This document shows positions 1 through 5,964 of a DNA stretch of 7,161 bases, one piece after another; position 1 is the first letter of the stretch; every line of letters starts with the position of its first letter. The DNA comes from Paracoccaceae bacterium. GTDB lineage: Bacteria; Pseudomonadota; Alphaproteobacteria; Rhodobacterales; Rhodobacteraceae. Below the pieces are notes generated by a model that ran no database searches, had not been told where the DNA came from, and saw only the letters and a list, made by a program, of their open reading frames with translations. The position numbers and the translations under genes are program-made. The stretch covers positions 1 through 7,161 of the forward strand of contig JALXER010000107.1 of assembly GCA_027069385.1 (NCBI GenBank). Reading direction: 5' to 3'.

Positions 1-1079
1 TACCCGACCCGCACCCGCGACAGGCCAAGGGTGTTTTTCAGCGGGGCATAAATCAGGAAATCACCGATTTTGTATTTCAGCCGGTCCATAAACCCGACCG
101 GTTTTCCGTCCAGCAAGTCGGGGCCGACCTTTTTGGCATGCGCCATATATTTGCGAAACATCCGCTTTTTCATCGGGCTGGCATCTTCGATGCGGATCAT
201 CACATCGGTCAGCAGCCCCTCGAAAAAGCGCGGCGGTGCAAAGAAATAGGTCGGGCCGATTTCGCGCAGATCGGCCTGCATGGTTTCGGGGCTTTCGGGG
301 CAGGCCACGCAAAAGCCGGTCCAGCAGCATTGCCCGATCGAAAAGATGAAATCGCCAACCCATGCCATGGGCAGATAGGCCAGCACCGAATCGCCCGCCG
401 TCAGATGGTCGAATTCCGAACTCGACATAGAGGCCGAGATGATATTGGCATTGCTCAGCACAACCCCCTTGGGTTTGCCGGTAGTGCCCGAGGTATAAAG
501 CATCACACAGGTGCTGTTTTCATCAAGCCGGGCCTGACGTTCGGCCAGAACCGGTTCAAGGCGCGCATGACCGGCGCGACCCTCGGCCTGCACATCCGCA
601 TACCAGTTCAGATGCACATGCTCGTATTTGCGCATGCCGCGCTTGTCGTAATAGATGATCTGCGAAATGTTGGGCAGTTGGTCCTGCACCTCCAGCACCT
701 TGTCAACCTGTTCCTGATCTTCGGCCACCACGAAATGCGCGCCGCAATGCTCCAGCACATAGGCCATTTCCTCGGCCACCGCGTCCTGATAGAGCGGCAC
801 AGGAATGGCACCGGCCATTTGCGCGGCCAGCATAGCCCAGTACAGATAGGGGCGGTTGCGGCCGATAATGGCCACATAATCGCCCTCGTTCAGGCCCAGC
901 GCGACAAAGCCCATGGCCAGCGCGTTGATTTCATCGGCCGCTTCGGCCCATGTCCAGCTTTGCCAGATGCCGTATTCTTTTTCACGATAGGCCGGAAGGT
1001 TGGCCCATTGCTTTGCATTACGCGCCACAAGTTTGGGGAACGTGTCCAGCCCCTCGGGCAAGGCATTATCCTTGGTCAA
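1..1079 (-). CDS. Long-chain acyl-CoA synthetase (AMP-forming), N-terminal part, runs off the left edge
   Basis: This enzyme activates a carboxylic acid, most likely a long-chain fatty acid, with ATP to an acyl-adenylate and then transfers it to CoA, feeding beta-oxidation or lipid synthesis in the cytoplasm. The visible 359 residues contain the adenylate-forming signature YTSGTTGKPKG (residues 195-205, the phosphate-binding loop). They also contain LPMAWVGD (236-243) and APPRFFEGLL (281-290), placed as in COG1022/FAA1-type ligases. Members are usually about 600-650 residues, so roughly the C-terminal 40-45% lies outside the window. I chose the TTG start at 1079 because GGAGG stands 8 nt upstream. 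An in-frame ATG at 1112 would add 11 residues (MGCGPIREETG) that are just the translated ribosome-binding region. Related ligases often sit beside branched-chain amino-acid-type ABC transporters, but that flank is not visible here. The exact substrate is not determinable. Confidence 0.9.
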   Translation of the reverse strand, partial: MTKDNALPEGLDTFPKLVARNAKQWANLPAYREKEYGIWQSWTWAEAADEINALAMGFVALGLNEGDYVAIIGRNRPYLYWAMLAAQMAGAIPVPLYQDAVAEEMAYVLEHCGAHFVVAEDQEQVDKVLEVQDQLPNISQIIYYDKRGMRKYEHVHLNWYADVQAEGRAGHARLEPVLAERQARLDENSTCVMLYTSGTTGKPKGVVLSNANIISASMSSSEFDHLTAGDSVLAYLPMAWVGDFIFSIGQCCWTGFCVACPESPETMQADLREIGPTYFFAPPRFFEGLLTDVMIRIEDASPMKKRMFRKYMAHAKKVGPDLLDGKPVGFMDRLKYKIGDFLIYAPLKNTLGLSRVRVG

Positions 1080-1087
1080 TCCTGTTT

Positions 1088-1092
1088 CCTCC
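1088..1092 (-). promoter_or_regulatory. Strong ribosome binding site that decides a TTG start
   Basis: On the minus strand GGAGG is followed by 8 nt (AAACAGGA) and then TTG at 1079. The competing in-frame ATG at 1112 has only a weak CAGGG placed too close to it. The TTG start is therefore preferred for the acyl-CoA ligase. Confidence 0.7.
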
Positions 1093-1143
1093 CTGATCGG
1101 GCCGCAACCCATCACCCTGATTCTTGCGCGTATCGACGCCATT

Positions 1144-1161
1144 TCGGAATTATGATTCCGA
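1144..1161. promoter_or_regulatory. Perfect 7-bp inverted repeat over a possible -10 box, candidate operator
   Basis: TCGGAAT and ATTCCGA are perfect reverse complements separated by 4 nt (TATG). Read on the minus strand, the centre contains CATAAT (1154 to 1149), a near-consensus -10 hexamer about 63 nt upstream of the ligase TTG codon after allowing for the start of transcription. The best -35-like hexamer, TTGCTA at 1180-1175, is 20 nt away, which is too long to be convincing. A repressor bound to this dyad would cover the -10 region. The dyad itself is directly seen. The promoter and operator roles are inferred. Confidence 0.4.
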
Positions 1162-1207
1162 GTTTTGGCCAGCTTAGCAACAAAATGTCGCGGGTAAAGT
1201 AAAAAAT

Positions 1208-1221
1208 TGAACCACCGTTCA
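1208..1221. promoter_or_regulatory. Inverted repeat TGAAC-N4-GTTCA, candidate operator
   Basis: This is a perfect 5-bp dyad with spacer CACC, in the divergent region between the ligase gene and the sigma-factor gene. A GAAC-N4-GTTC layout resembles binding sites of TetR-family regulators of fatty-acid genes, which would suit the ligase. It could instead serve the sigma-factor gene 101 nt downstream. No regulator gene is in the window, so assignment is open. Confidence 0.35.
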
Positions 1222-1236
1222 GTTAATCCAGAATTT

Positions 1237-1250
1237 CCGTAGATTTACGG
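1237..1250. promoter_or_regulatory. Inverted repeat CCGTA-N4-TACGG, candidate operator
   Basis: This is a perfect 5-bp dyad with spacer GATT, 15 nt after the TGAAC dyad and 71 nt before the sigma-factor ATG. It has the same 4-nt spacer as the other two dyads in this region but a different half-site. It may be a regulatory site for the sigma-factor gene or a small hairpin in its leader. Arms this short can also arise by chance. Confidence 0.25.
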
Positions 1251-1321
1251 TTCGCTATTCCCCTTTTTCACGATTTCTGCCAAGGATAGGACCGTGAGAT
1301 GCGTCCCAAGGTTAGAACACT

Positions 1322-1864
1322 ATGGAAAACGACAGCAACAGTCTGGCCCAAAGGGCGGCGCGTGGCGATGCGGATGCGTATCGTGTGCTGTTGGAACGGC
1401 ATTATGACCTGATGTTCAGGGTGGCCTATCGCACCCTTGGCAACCGGTCGGATTCAGAGGACCTCGTGCAGGAAGTATGCGTAGCATTGCCAAAAAAACT
1501 GGCCTCTTTCCGGGGCGATTCCCGGTTTGAAAGCTGGCTATATACTATTGTGGTCAATGCGGGGCGCGATCTGATGCGCAAACGCGGCGCGCGCGCCCGT
1601 GCTGCCGATGGCTGGGGGGATGTGGAAATCATGCACCGGCAGGCCGCCGTTGAAAAAACCGAGAATCTGAACTGGCTGACCCGCGCCATGTCGCGCCTTT
1701 CGCCCGAGTTGCGCGAAACCGTCGCGCTGGTATTGGGCGAGGAAATGACCCACGCCGCCGCCGCAAAGGTGCTGGGCCTGTCCGAAGGATCGGTCAGTTG
1801 GCGCATGTCCGAGGTCAAAAAGGAACTGCGCCTGATGGCCAAAGAACAGGAGATGTTGGAATGA
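1322..1864 (+). CDS. ECF-type RNA polymerase sigma factor (sigma-70 family, RpoE-like)
   Basis: This 180-residue protein has the two-domain build of extracytoplasmic-function sigma factors, which direct RNA polymerase to stress or envelope-response promoters. The sigma-2 domain spans about residues 22-88, with SEDLVQEV (44-51) and FESWLYTIVVNAGRDLMRKR (69-88) for core binding and -10 recognition. The sigma-4 domain spans about 120-172, with LSPELRETVAL (126-136) and a helix-turn-helix around AAAKVLGLSEGSVSWRMSEV (146-165) for -35 recognition. Sigma-1 and sigma-3 are absent, as expected. The ATG has AAGG 10 nt upstream. The stop overlaps the next gene's start as ATGA, so it is very likely co-transcribed and translationally coupled with the VWA membrane protein, its probable regulator. 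I could not identify a convincing autoregulated promoter. I cannot assign the ECF subgroup by eye. Confidence 0.93.
   Translation: MENDSNSLAQRAARGDADAYRVLLERHYDLMFRVAYRTLGNRSDSEDLVQEVCVALPKKLASFRGDSRFESWLYTIVVNAGRDLMRKRGARARAADGWGDVEIMHRQAAVEKTENLNWLTRAMSRLSPELRETVALVLGEEMTHAAAAKVLGLSEGSVSWRMSEVKKELRLMAKEQEMLE
1848..1852 (+). promoter_or_regulatory. Ribosome binding site inside the sigma gene, fixes the VWA protein start
   Basis: AGGAG lies 8 nt before the ATG at 1861, inside the last codons of the sigma-factor gene. This ideal spacing favours 1861 over the in-frame upstream TTG at 1798, which would only add residues read from sigma-factor coding sequence. Confidence 0.75.
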
Positions 1865-4053
1865 CCGATGATCTCGATAAACTCGCCGCCCTGCTGCGCG
1901 ACGACATGCCCGCCCCGTCCGACGCGGCAAAACGCGCTGCAATCAGCGCCGGAATGGCCGCGTTTGAAAAAAATTCGGAAAAATTCCAAGGAACCGCGCC
2001 GGACGTGCGTCCTATCCATAACCGCTCCGATTTGGGGCGCGGATTTATGGAAGGATTGAAAGCGATGTTTAATAAATTGACCGGACGCCAGATGATGCTG
2101 GGCACTGCCAGCCTTGCCACGATTGCCTTTGCCGTGGTGATGATCCAGAATACCAAACCGCCCCATACCGGCCCGCGCAGCCCCATTATCGAGCAGACCG
2201 ACCCGACCCCCGAACCGTTTGACCCCACCGCCAACGTACCCACCCAGGGCGACCTTGGTCCGCAGGATAGCGAAATGGGCTATGTGCCGCGCCCTGAACC
2301 CGACCCCGAGGTCAACAGTGGCCCCGCAGTGCTGGCCGTGCCTCAGGAAGGCGGCGAATCTGCCGCGAATGTTGACCTGACCCCGGCCTCACCGGCCCCG
2401 ACCGGCAAGGCCGACGATGCGGCAGGTTCGGGTCAGGGGGCTGCCGTTCTGGCCGAGGACATGGCCGATACCCCTGTCCCTGCCGCCCCGCCTGCTTCGG
2501 TGGTTACCCAAGCTCCGCAAGCGGAACGGTCGCGGAACCTTGACGGTGCGGTCCTTGGCGGCGTGATCGGCCAGGTTGACGCCGCGGCCGGCGCTGTGGC
2601 CCCTTATGAAAGCCCGATTACCGATACCGAGGTCTATCAGCCCCCCGTTGAAGGTGGTCACGACCAGTTCGCCGGAGAAGCCGTATCGCCACTGAAGGTC
2701 ACGCAAGTTGAGCCGGTTTCGACCTTTTCGATCGATGTGGACACCGCGTCCTATGCCTTTGTGCGCCGTTCCCTGCTGAACGGATACCTGCCCGACCCTG
2801 CGGCGGTGCGCACCGAGGAAATGATCAACTATTTCAATTACGACTATGCCACGCCCCAGTCGGACGAGGCCCCGTTTGCCCCGCAGGCAAGCGTGTTCCC
2901 GACCCCGTGGAACCCCGATACCCTGCTGATGCATATCGGTATTCAGGGCTATGATATTCCTGCCTCTGAACGCCCGCCGGTCAATCTGGTATTCCTGATC
3001 GATACCTCCGGTTCCATGAATGACCCGCAAAAACTTCCTTTGTTGATACAGTCTTTCCGGCTGCTGTTAGGTGAACTTAACGACCATGACCAAGTAGCGA
3101 TTGTCACCTATGCCGGATCGGCGGGGGTGGTGCTTGAACCCACCCCCGCAACCGAGGTTCGCAAGATCCTGAACAGCCTGATGCGGCTGGGCGCGGGCGG
3201 GTCCACCGCCGGACAAGCCGGGTTGCAACAGGCCTATGCGCTGGCCGAGGAAATGGCCGATGACGGCGACACCTCGCGCGTTATTCTGGCCACCGACGGC
3301 GATTTCAACGTGGGGATCTCGGACCGTGGCGAGTTGCAGAAATACATCGAGGCCAAGCGCGAAACCGGTGTTTACCTGTCGATCCTCGGCTTCGGGCAGG
3401 GCAACTATAACGATGCGCTGATGCAGACCCTTGCCCAGAACGGCAACGGCACCGCCGCCTATATCGATACGCTGGCCGAGGCGCAAAAAGTGCTGGTGGA
3501 CCAGATCGGCGGCGCGCTGTTCACCATCGCGCAGGACGTCAAAATCCAGGTAGAGTTCAACCCCGCCGAGGTGGCCGAATACCGCCTGATCGGCTATGAA
3601 ACCCGCGCCCTGAACCGCGAGGATTTCAACAATGACTCGGTTGATGCCGGTGATATCGGCGCAGGCACGCAGGTGACGGCGATTTACGAAATCACCCCGG
3701 TCGGGTCTGCCGCGATCAGTGTTGACCCGCTGCGCTATGGCAATGCGGACCCGCTGCCCGAAGGCAATGGCGAGCTGGCATTCCTGAAACTGCGCTACAA
3801 GAACCCGGGCGAGAGCACCTCTAATCTGATCACCACACCGGTGCGCTATGACCCCGACGTAACCCCCGACAGCGAGGCGCTATTTTCGGTCGCGGTGGCA
3901 GGATTCGGGCAGTTGCTGCGCGATGATACGCGGCTTGGCGACTGGGGGTTTGCCGATGTGCTGGAAATGGCGCAGGCAAACAAGGGCGATGACCCGTTCG
4001 GATACCGTTCCGAATTCATCCGTCTGGTAAGGTTGGCTGAAACGGCGCAATAA
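1861..4053 (+). CDS. YfbK-like VWA-domain membrane protein with cytoplasmic N-terminus, putative anti-sigma partner
   Basis: This 730-residue protein has four recognisable parts. Residues 1-77 are a hydrophilic helix-rich segment (MTDDLDKLAALLRDD...) with no signal peptide. One transmembrane helix spans about 78-95. A Pro/Ala/Asp/Glu-rich linker covers about 98-280. The YfbK-type module has the vWF_A N-terminal region (about 283-350, with TFSIDVDTASYAFVRRSLL), the VWA domain (about 374-555), and a DUF3520-like C-terminus (about 560-728, with GYETRALNREDFNNDSVDAG). The metal-ion-dependent adhesion site looks intact: DTSGS at 381-385, Thr449 in GGSTA, and Asp479 in ATDGD. The topology puts the VWA part in the periplasm and the N-terminus beside the sigma factor, whose gene overlaps by 4 nt. 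This arrangement suggests an anti-sigma factor with a VWA sensing domain. The zinc-binding HxxxCxxC motif of ZAS anti-sigma factors is absent. Family assignment is firm; the anti-sigma role is inferred. Confidence 0.92.
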   Translation: MTDDLDKLAALLRDDMPAPSDAAKRAAISAGMAAFEKNSEKFQGTAPDVRPIHNRSDLGRGFMEGLKAMFNKLTGRQMMLGTASLATIAFAVVMIQNTKPPHTGPRSPIIEQTDPTPEPFDPTANVPTQGDLGPQDSEMGYVPRPEPDPEVNSGPAVLAVPQEGGESAANVDLTPASPAPTGKADDAAGSGQGAAVLAEDMADTPVPAAPPASVVTQAPQAERSRNLDGAVLGGVIGQVDAAAGAVAPYESPITDTEVYQPPVEGGHDQFAGEAVSPLKVTQVEPVSTFSIDVDTASYAFVRRSLLNGYLPDPAAVRTEEMINYFNYDYATPQSDEAPFAPQASVFPTPWNPDTLLMHIGIQGYDIPASERPPVNLVFLIDTSGSMNDPQKLPLLIQSFRLLLGELNDHDQVAIVTYAGSAGVVLEPTPATEVRKILNSLMRLGAGGSTAGQAGLQQAYALAEEMADDGDTSRVILATDGDFNVGISDRGELQKYIEAKRETGVYLSILGFGQGNYNDALMQTLAQNGNGTAAYIDTLAEAQKVLVDQIGGALFTIAQDVKIQVEFNPAEVAEYRLIGYETRALNREDFNNDSVDAGDIGAGTQVTAIYEITPVGSAAISVDPLRYGNADPLPEGNGELAFLKLRYKNPGESTSNLITTPVRYDPDVTPDSEALFSVAVAGFGQLLRDDTRLGDWGFADVLEMAQANKGDDPFGYRSEFIRLVRLAETAQ

Positions 4054-4063
4054 CGTCGGCCAA

Positions 4064-4083
4064 GCGCGCAATATTCTGCGCGC
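4064..4083 (+). repeat. Small GC-rich hairpin after the VWA gene
   Basis: GCGCGCA and TGCGCGC form a perfect 7-bp stem around a 6-nt loop (ATATTC), starting 10 nt after the VWA stop codon. No T-run follows it. It may protect the 3' end of the message or assist the terminator just downstream. Confidence 0.5.
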
Positions 4084-4098
4084 AACCAGCCCTTACAA

Positions 4099-4138
4099 AA
4101 CGCCTCTGCAATTGTGCGGGGGCGTTGAATATTTTCTT
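4099..4138 (+). terminator. Intrinsic terminator of the sigma factor-VWA operon
   Basis: AACGCCTCTGC (4099-4109) pairs with GCGGGGGCGTT (4116-4126) as an 11-bp stem that includes two G-U pairs, closed by loop AATTGT. The stem is followed by the T-rich stretch GAATATTTTCTT. This marks the end of the sigma/VWA transcript and separates it from the membrane-protein gene at 4197. Confidence 0.7.
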
Positions 4139-4165
4139 GCATTTCCTGATCTGACCTTCTAGCTA
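4137..4165 (+). promoter_or_regulatory. Possible sigma-70 promoter for the six-helix membrane protein
   Basis: TTGCAT (4137-4142) and TAGCTA (4160-4165) are separated by 17 nt. This would start transcription near 4172, about 25 nt before the ATG at 4197. The -35 box overlaps the T-rich tail of the preceding terminator. The hexamers are imperfect (-10 matches weakly), so this is only a candidate. Confidence 0.3.
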
Positions 4166-4196
4166 GCGGCAACCCCTACAGTAAATCAGGCAAATC

Positions 4197-5351
4197 ATGA
4201 ACCCCGTGGCAGGCTCTATCCGCGTTTTCATCCGCGTAATCCTTACCAGCGTGATCGCCACCTCGGCCATCGCCGCGGGTATCTATCTGATACTGGCTTT
4301 CGGTGTGCAGTATTTCGGCATCAATGCCCTACAGGATCTGGCCGACATTCTGGTTCCGACCTATCAACCCGTTGAAGCATGGCTTTGCGAGGGGATGCCA
4401 CAGATCAACGCTCTGATCGGGCAACGGTTTTTCTCGCTCGGGGGGCAGGCGATCTATTTTGGCACCGTCGTTGCCGGTCCGTTCCTGCTGGTCTGGGGGT
4501 TTGCCCTTGCCCTGCGGATGCTGCGCAACCGGTATGTGCCGGAAATGCGGCTGTTCTGGCGAAGCAAAACCGTGCTGGTGCTGGGCCTGTTTGCGATACT
4601 GGCAGCGGCCTATCTGACCGCACCGGACTGGATCGAACAGGCCAGCGGTGGTGAAATCTCCAAGGTGTTGGACAATCATAACGTCAGACAGATTCGCAAT
4701 ACGTTCCAAAGCCCGCAATGCCCCGATGCCAAGCCGTTCCTGACCGACCGGATGGTGATCACCTCGGTGGTTATGTTTTTCGCCGGATTTGCGCTATTTC
4801 CGGCGGCAGCGTTGCTAGGTTTCATGTTTGCGGGCCGGTATTTTCCGGTGTTCAACGATGCCCGCGCCGGACGCTGGGTGCAGATCACCGGCGCATCGCG
4901 TCGCCAGTTCAGCCCCAAAGACCCGGTCCGGATCGGCAAAGGCAGCGGCTTGGCGGTGCTGGTGATGCTTGTGGCTATTTTGATACTGGCCGCAACCCTG
5001 TCCCTGGCCATTTCGGATATAGAAGTCCCCCAAGACCCGTTTCACAACCTGCCCGCCATCACCGATGCTACCATTCAGGAAATGGATGCGGATCTGGGCG
5101 ATACTGTCAACGATCTGAGCGTTTTTCTGAATGCCTTTATCCCGCGGGTTGCACAGGAACCGTTTGCCTGGAACCTATTTGGCCTGTTGATGATCACCGG
5201 CAAGGGCATCGTGGTGCTGTTCCTGCTGGTTTCGCTGGTCAGCCTGCGGTTTTTCATCCGGTTCGAGGCTGCCAAACGCAGCTTTGGTGCCCGGTTTGCC
5301 AACGCGCCGCCCCCGTCCGAACCGGCCCACAGCGTTTCACGCCTGCGTTAG
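4197..5351 (+). CDS. Six-helix inner-membrane protein of unknown function
   Basis: I do not recognise this 384-residue protein. Hydrophobic stretches at about 12-36, 85-107, 124-142, 184-211, 249-273 and 326-350 suggest six transmembrane helices. The Arg/Lys-rich segments (108-123, 213-248, 351-366) alternate with acidic loops, which by the positive-inside rule puts both ends in the cytoplasm. The three outside loops are then about 37-84, 143-183 and 274-325. The only two cysteines, Cys64 and Cys175, both fall in outside loops and could form a disulfide. The start has AGG 6 nt upstream of the ATG. The gene is separated from the sigma/VWA operon by a terminator, and its stop overlaps by 4 nt the stop of the convergent gene. 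Nothing supports calling it a transporter or an enzyme. Confidence 0.85.
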   Translation: MNPVAGSIRVFIRVILTSVIATSAIAAGIYLILAFGVQYFGINALQDLADILVPTYQPVEAWLCEGMPQINALIGQRFFSLGGQAIYFGTVVAGPFLLVWGFALALRMLRNRYVPEMRLFWRSKTVLVLGLFAILAAAYLTAPDWIEQASGGEISKVLDNHNVRQIRNTFQSPQCPDAKPFLTDRMVITSVVMFFAGFALFPAAALLGFMFAGRYFPVFNDARAGRWVQITGASRRQFSPKDPVRIGKGSGLAVLVMLVAILILAATLSLAISDIEVPQDPFHNLPAITDATIQEMDADLGDTVNDLSVFLNAFIPRVAQEPFAWNLFGLLMITGKGIVVLFLLVSLVSLRFFIRFEAAKRSFGARFANAPPPSEPAHSVSRLR

Positions 5352-5962
5352 CTCGACAATACCTCGCCCTCGCAAAGGCTGATCAGCCGGTCCAGCAAGG
5401 CACGCGACTGCGCGCCATAATCGTCTTTTATCCGGCGGGTCCAGAACCGGCTGCCATCCTCGTACAGCCGGACCGAGACAATAATGATCGCGTTTTCATC
5501 GCGCATGCTGCACGAACGCTGTCTGGCTTGCTGGCCATTCCCGTAGGTGTCGATGATGTCGTAAATCCACGCGCCGCCCACAAACCGGCCATGCACCTGC
5601 AATTGCTCGACCGCGCCACTGTCATACTTGACCTGCGAATTACACGGACCAGCCACAAACGCGCAATTGTTCGGAATGGTTTCCAGACGATAGCCCTCGC
5701 CCTCCAGCGCTAAAAGCTGGCCCTGACGGTTGCGATAATAGGTCGTTACTGCGCTTGACTGGCCCAGGGTTTCAACCTCGCGCAAGCGATAGCGCCCGTC
5801 CTTGACACCCAAAAAGGTAGTCTCTCGCCGGCCCTCGCTGGTGATCCAGGCAAACACGGCCCCGGGGGCAAGACCGGCCATGTCATAAGGCGCGGCTTGC
5901 TGGGCATGGGCAGACAGCCCCGCGAACCAAAGCCCGATCAAAAGGGTAACCCGCGCCCGCAT
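5348..5962 (-). CDS. Small secreted protein of unknown function with four cysteines
   Basis: I do not recognise this 204-residue protein. It begins with a clear Sec signal peptide: MRAR, a hydrophobic core LLIGLWFAGL, and a likely cleavage site after AHA at residue 20. The mature part is rich in Gly, Tyr, Arg and beta-type segments, for example GRYRLREVETLG and EGEGYRLETI. It has four cysteines (100, 107, 151, 197), enough for two disulfides in the periplasm. No lipobox is present. The start lies 2 nt after the stop of the upstream DUF1194 gene with only a weak ribosome site, so the two are probably translationally coupled and made together. Its TAA stop overlaps the end of the membrane-protein gene on the other strand. 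Confidence 0.82.
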   Translation of the reverse strand: MRARVTLLIGLWFAGLSAHAQQAAPYDMAGLAPGAVFAWITSEGRRETTFLGVKDGRYRLREVETLGQSSAVTTYYRNRQGQLLALEGEGYRLETIPNNCAFVAGPCNSQVKYDSGAVEQLQVHGRFVGGAWIYDIIDTYGNGQQARQRSCSMRDENAIIIVSVRLYEDGSRFWTRRIKDDYGAQSRALLDRLISLCEGEVLSS

Positions 5963-5964
5963 GG

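Noticed and set aside
138..1202. 354-codon plus-strand open frame opposite the acyl-CoA ligase
   Set aside because: It is antisense to a gene with clear adenylate-forming motifs. Its product is His/Arg/Gly-rich without domains, typical of a shadow frame in GC-rich DNA.
1200..1321. Autoregulated ECF-type promoter for the sigma-factor gene
   Set aside because: TGAAC at 1208 resembles an ECF -35 element, but no matching -10 element appears at 15-17 nt, and the TGAAC is better explained as part of a dyad.
1798..1860. Upstream TTG start that would extend the VWA protein by 21 residues
   Set aside because: The added residues come from sigma-factor coding sequence. AGGAG with 8-nt spacing and the ATGA overlap support the ATG at 1861.
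1426..2166. 246-codon minus-strand open frame across the sigma-factor and VWA gene junction
   Set aside because: It runs opposite two well-supported overlapping genes, and its product has no recognisable domain.
4718..5713. 331-codon plus-strand open frame overlapping the six-helix protein and the secreted protein
   Set aside because: It covers parts of two better-supported genes in the wrong frame or strand and lacks the hydrophobic pattern or any motif.
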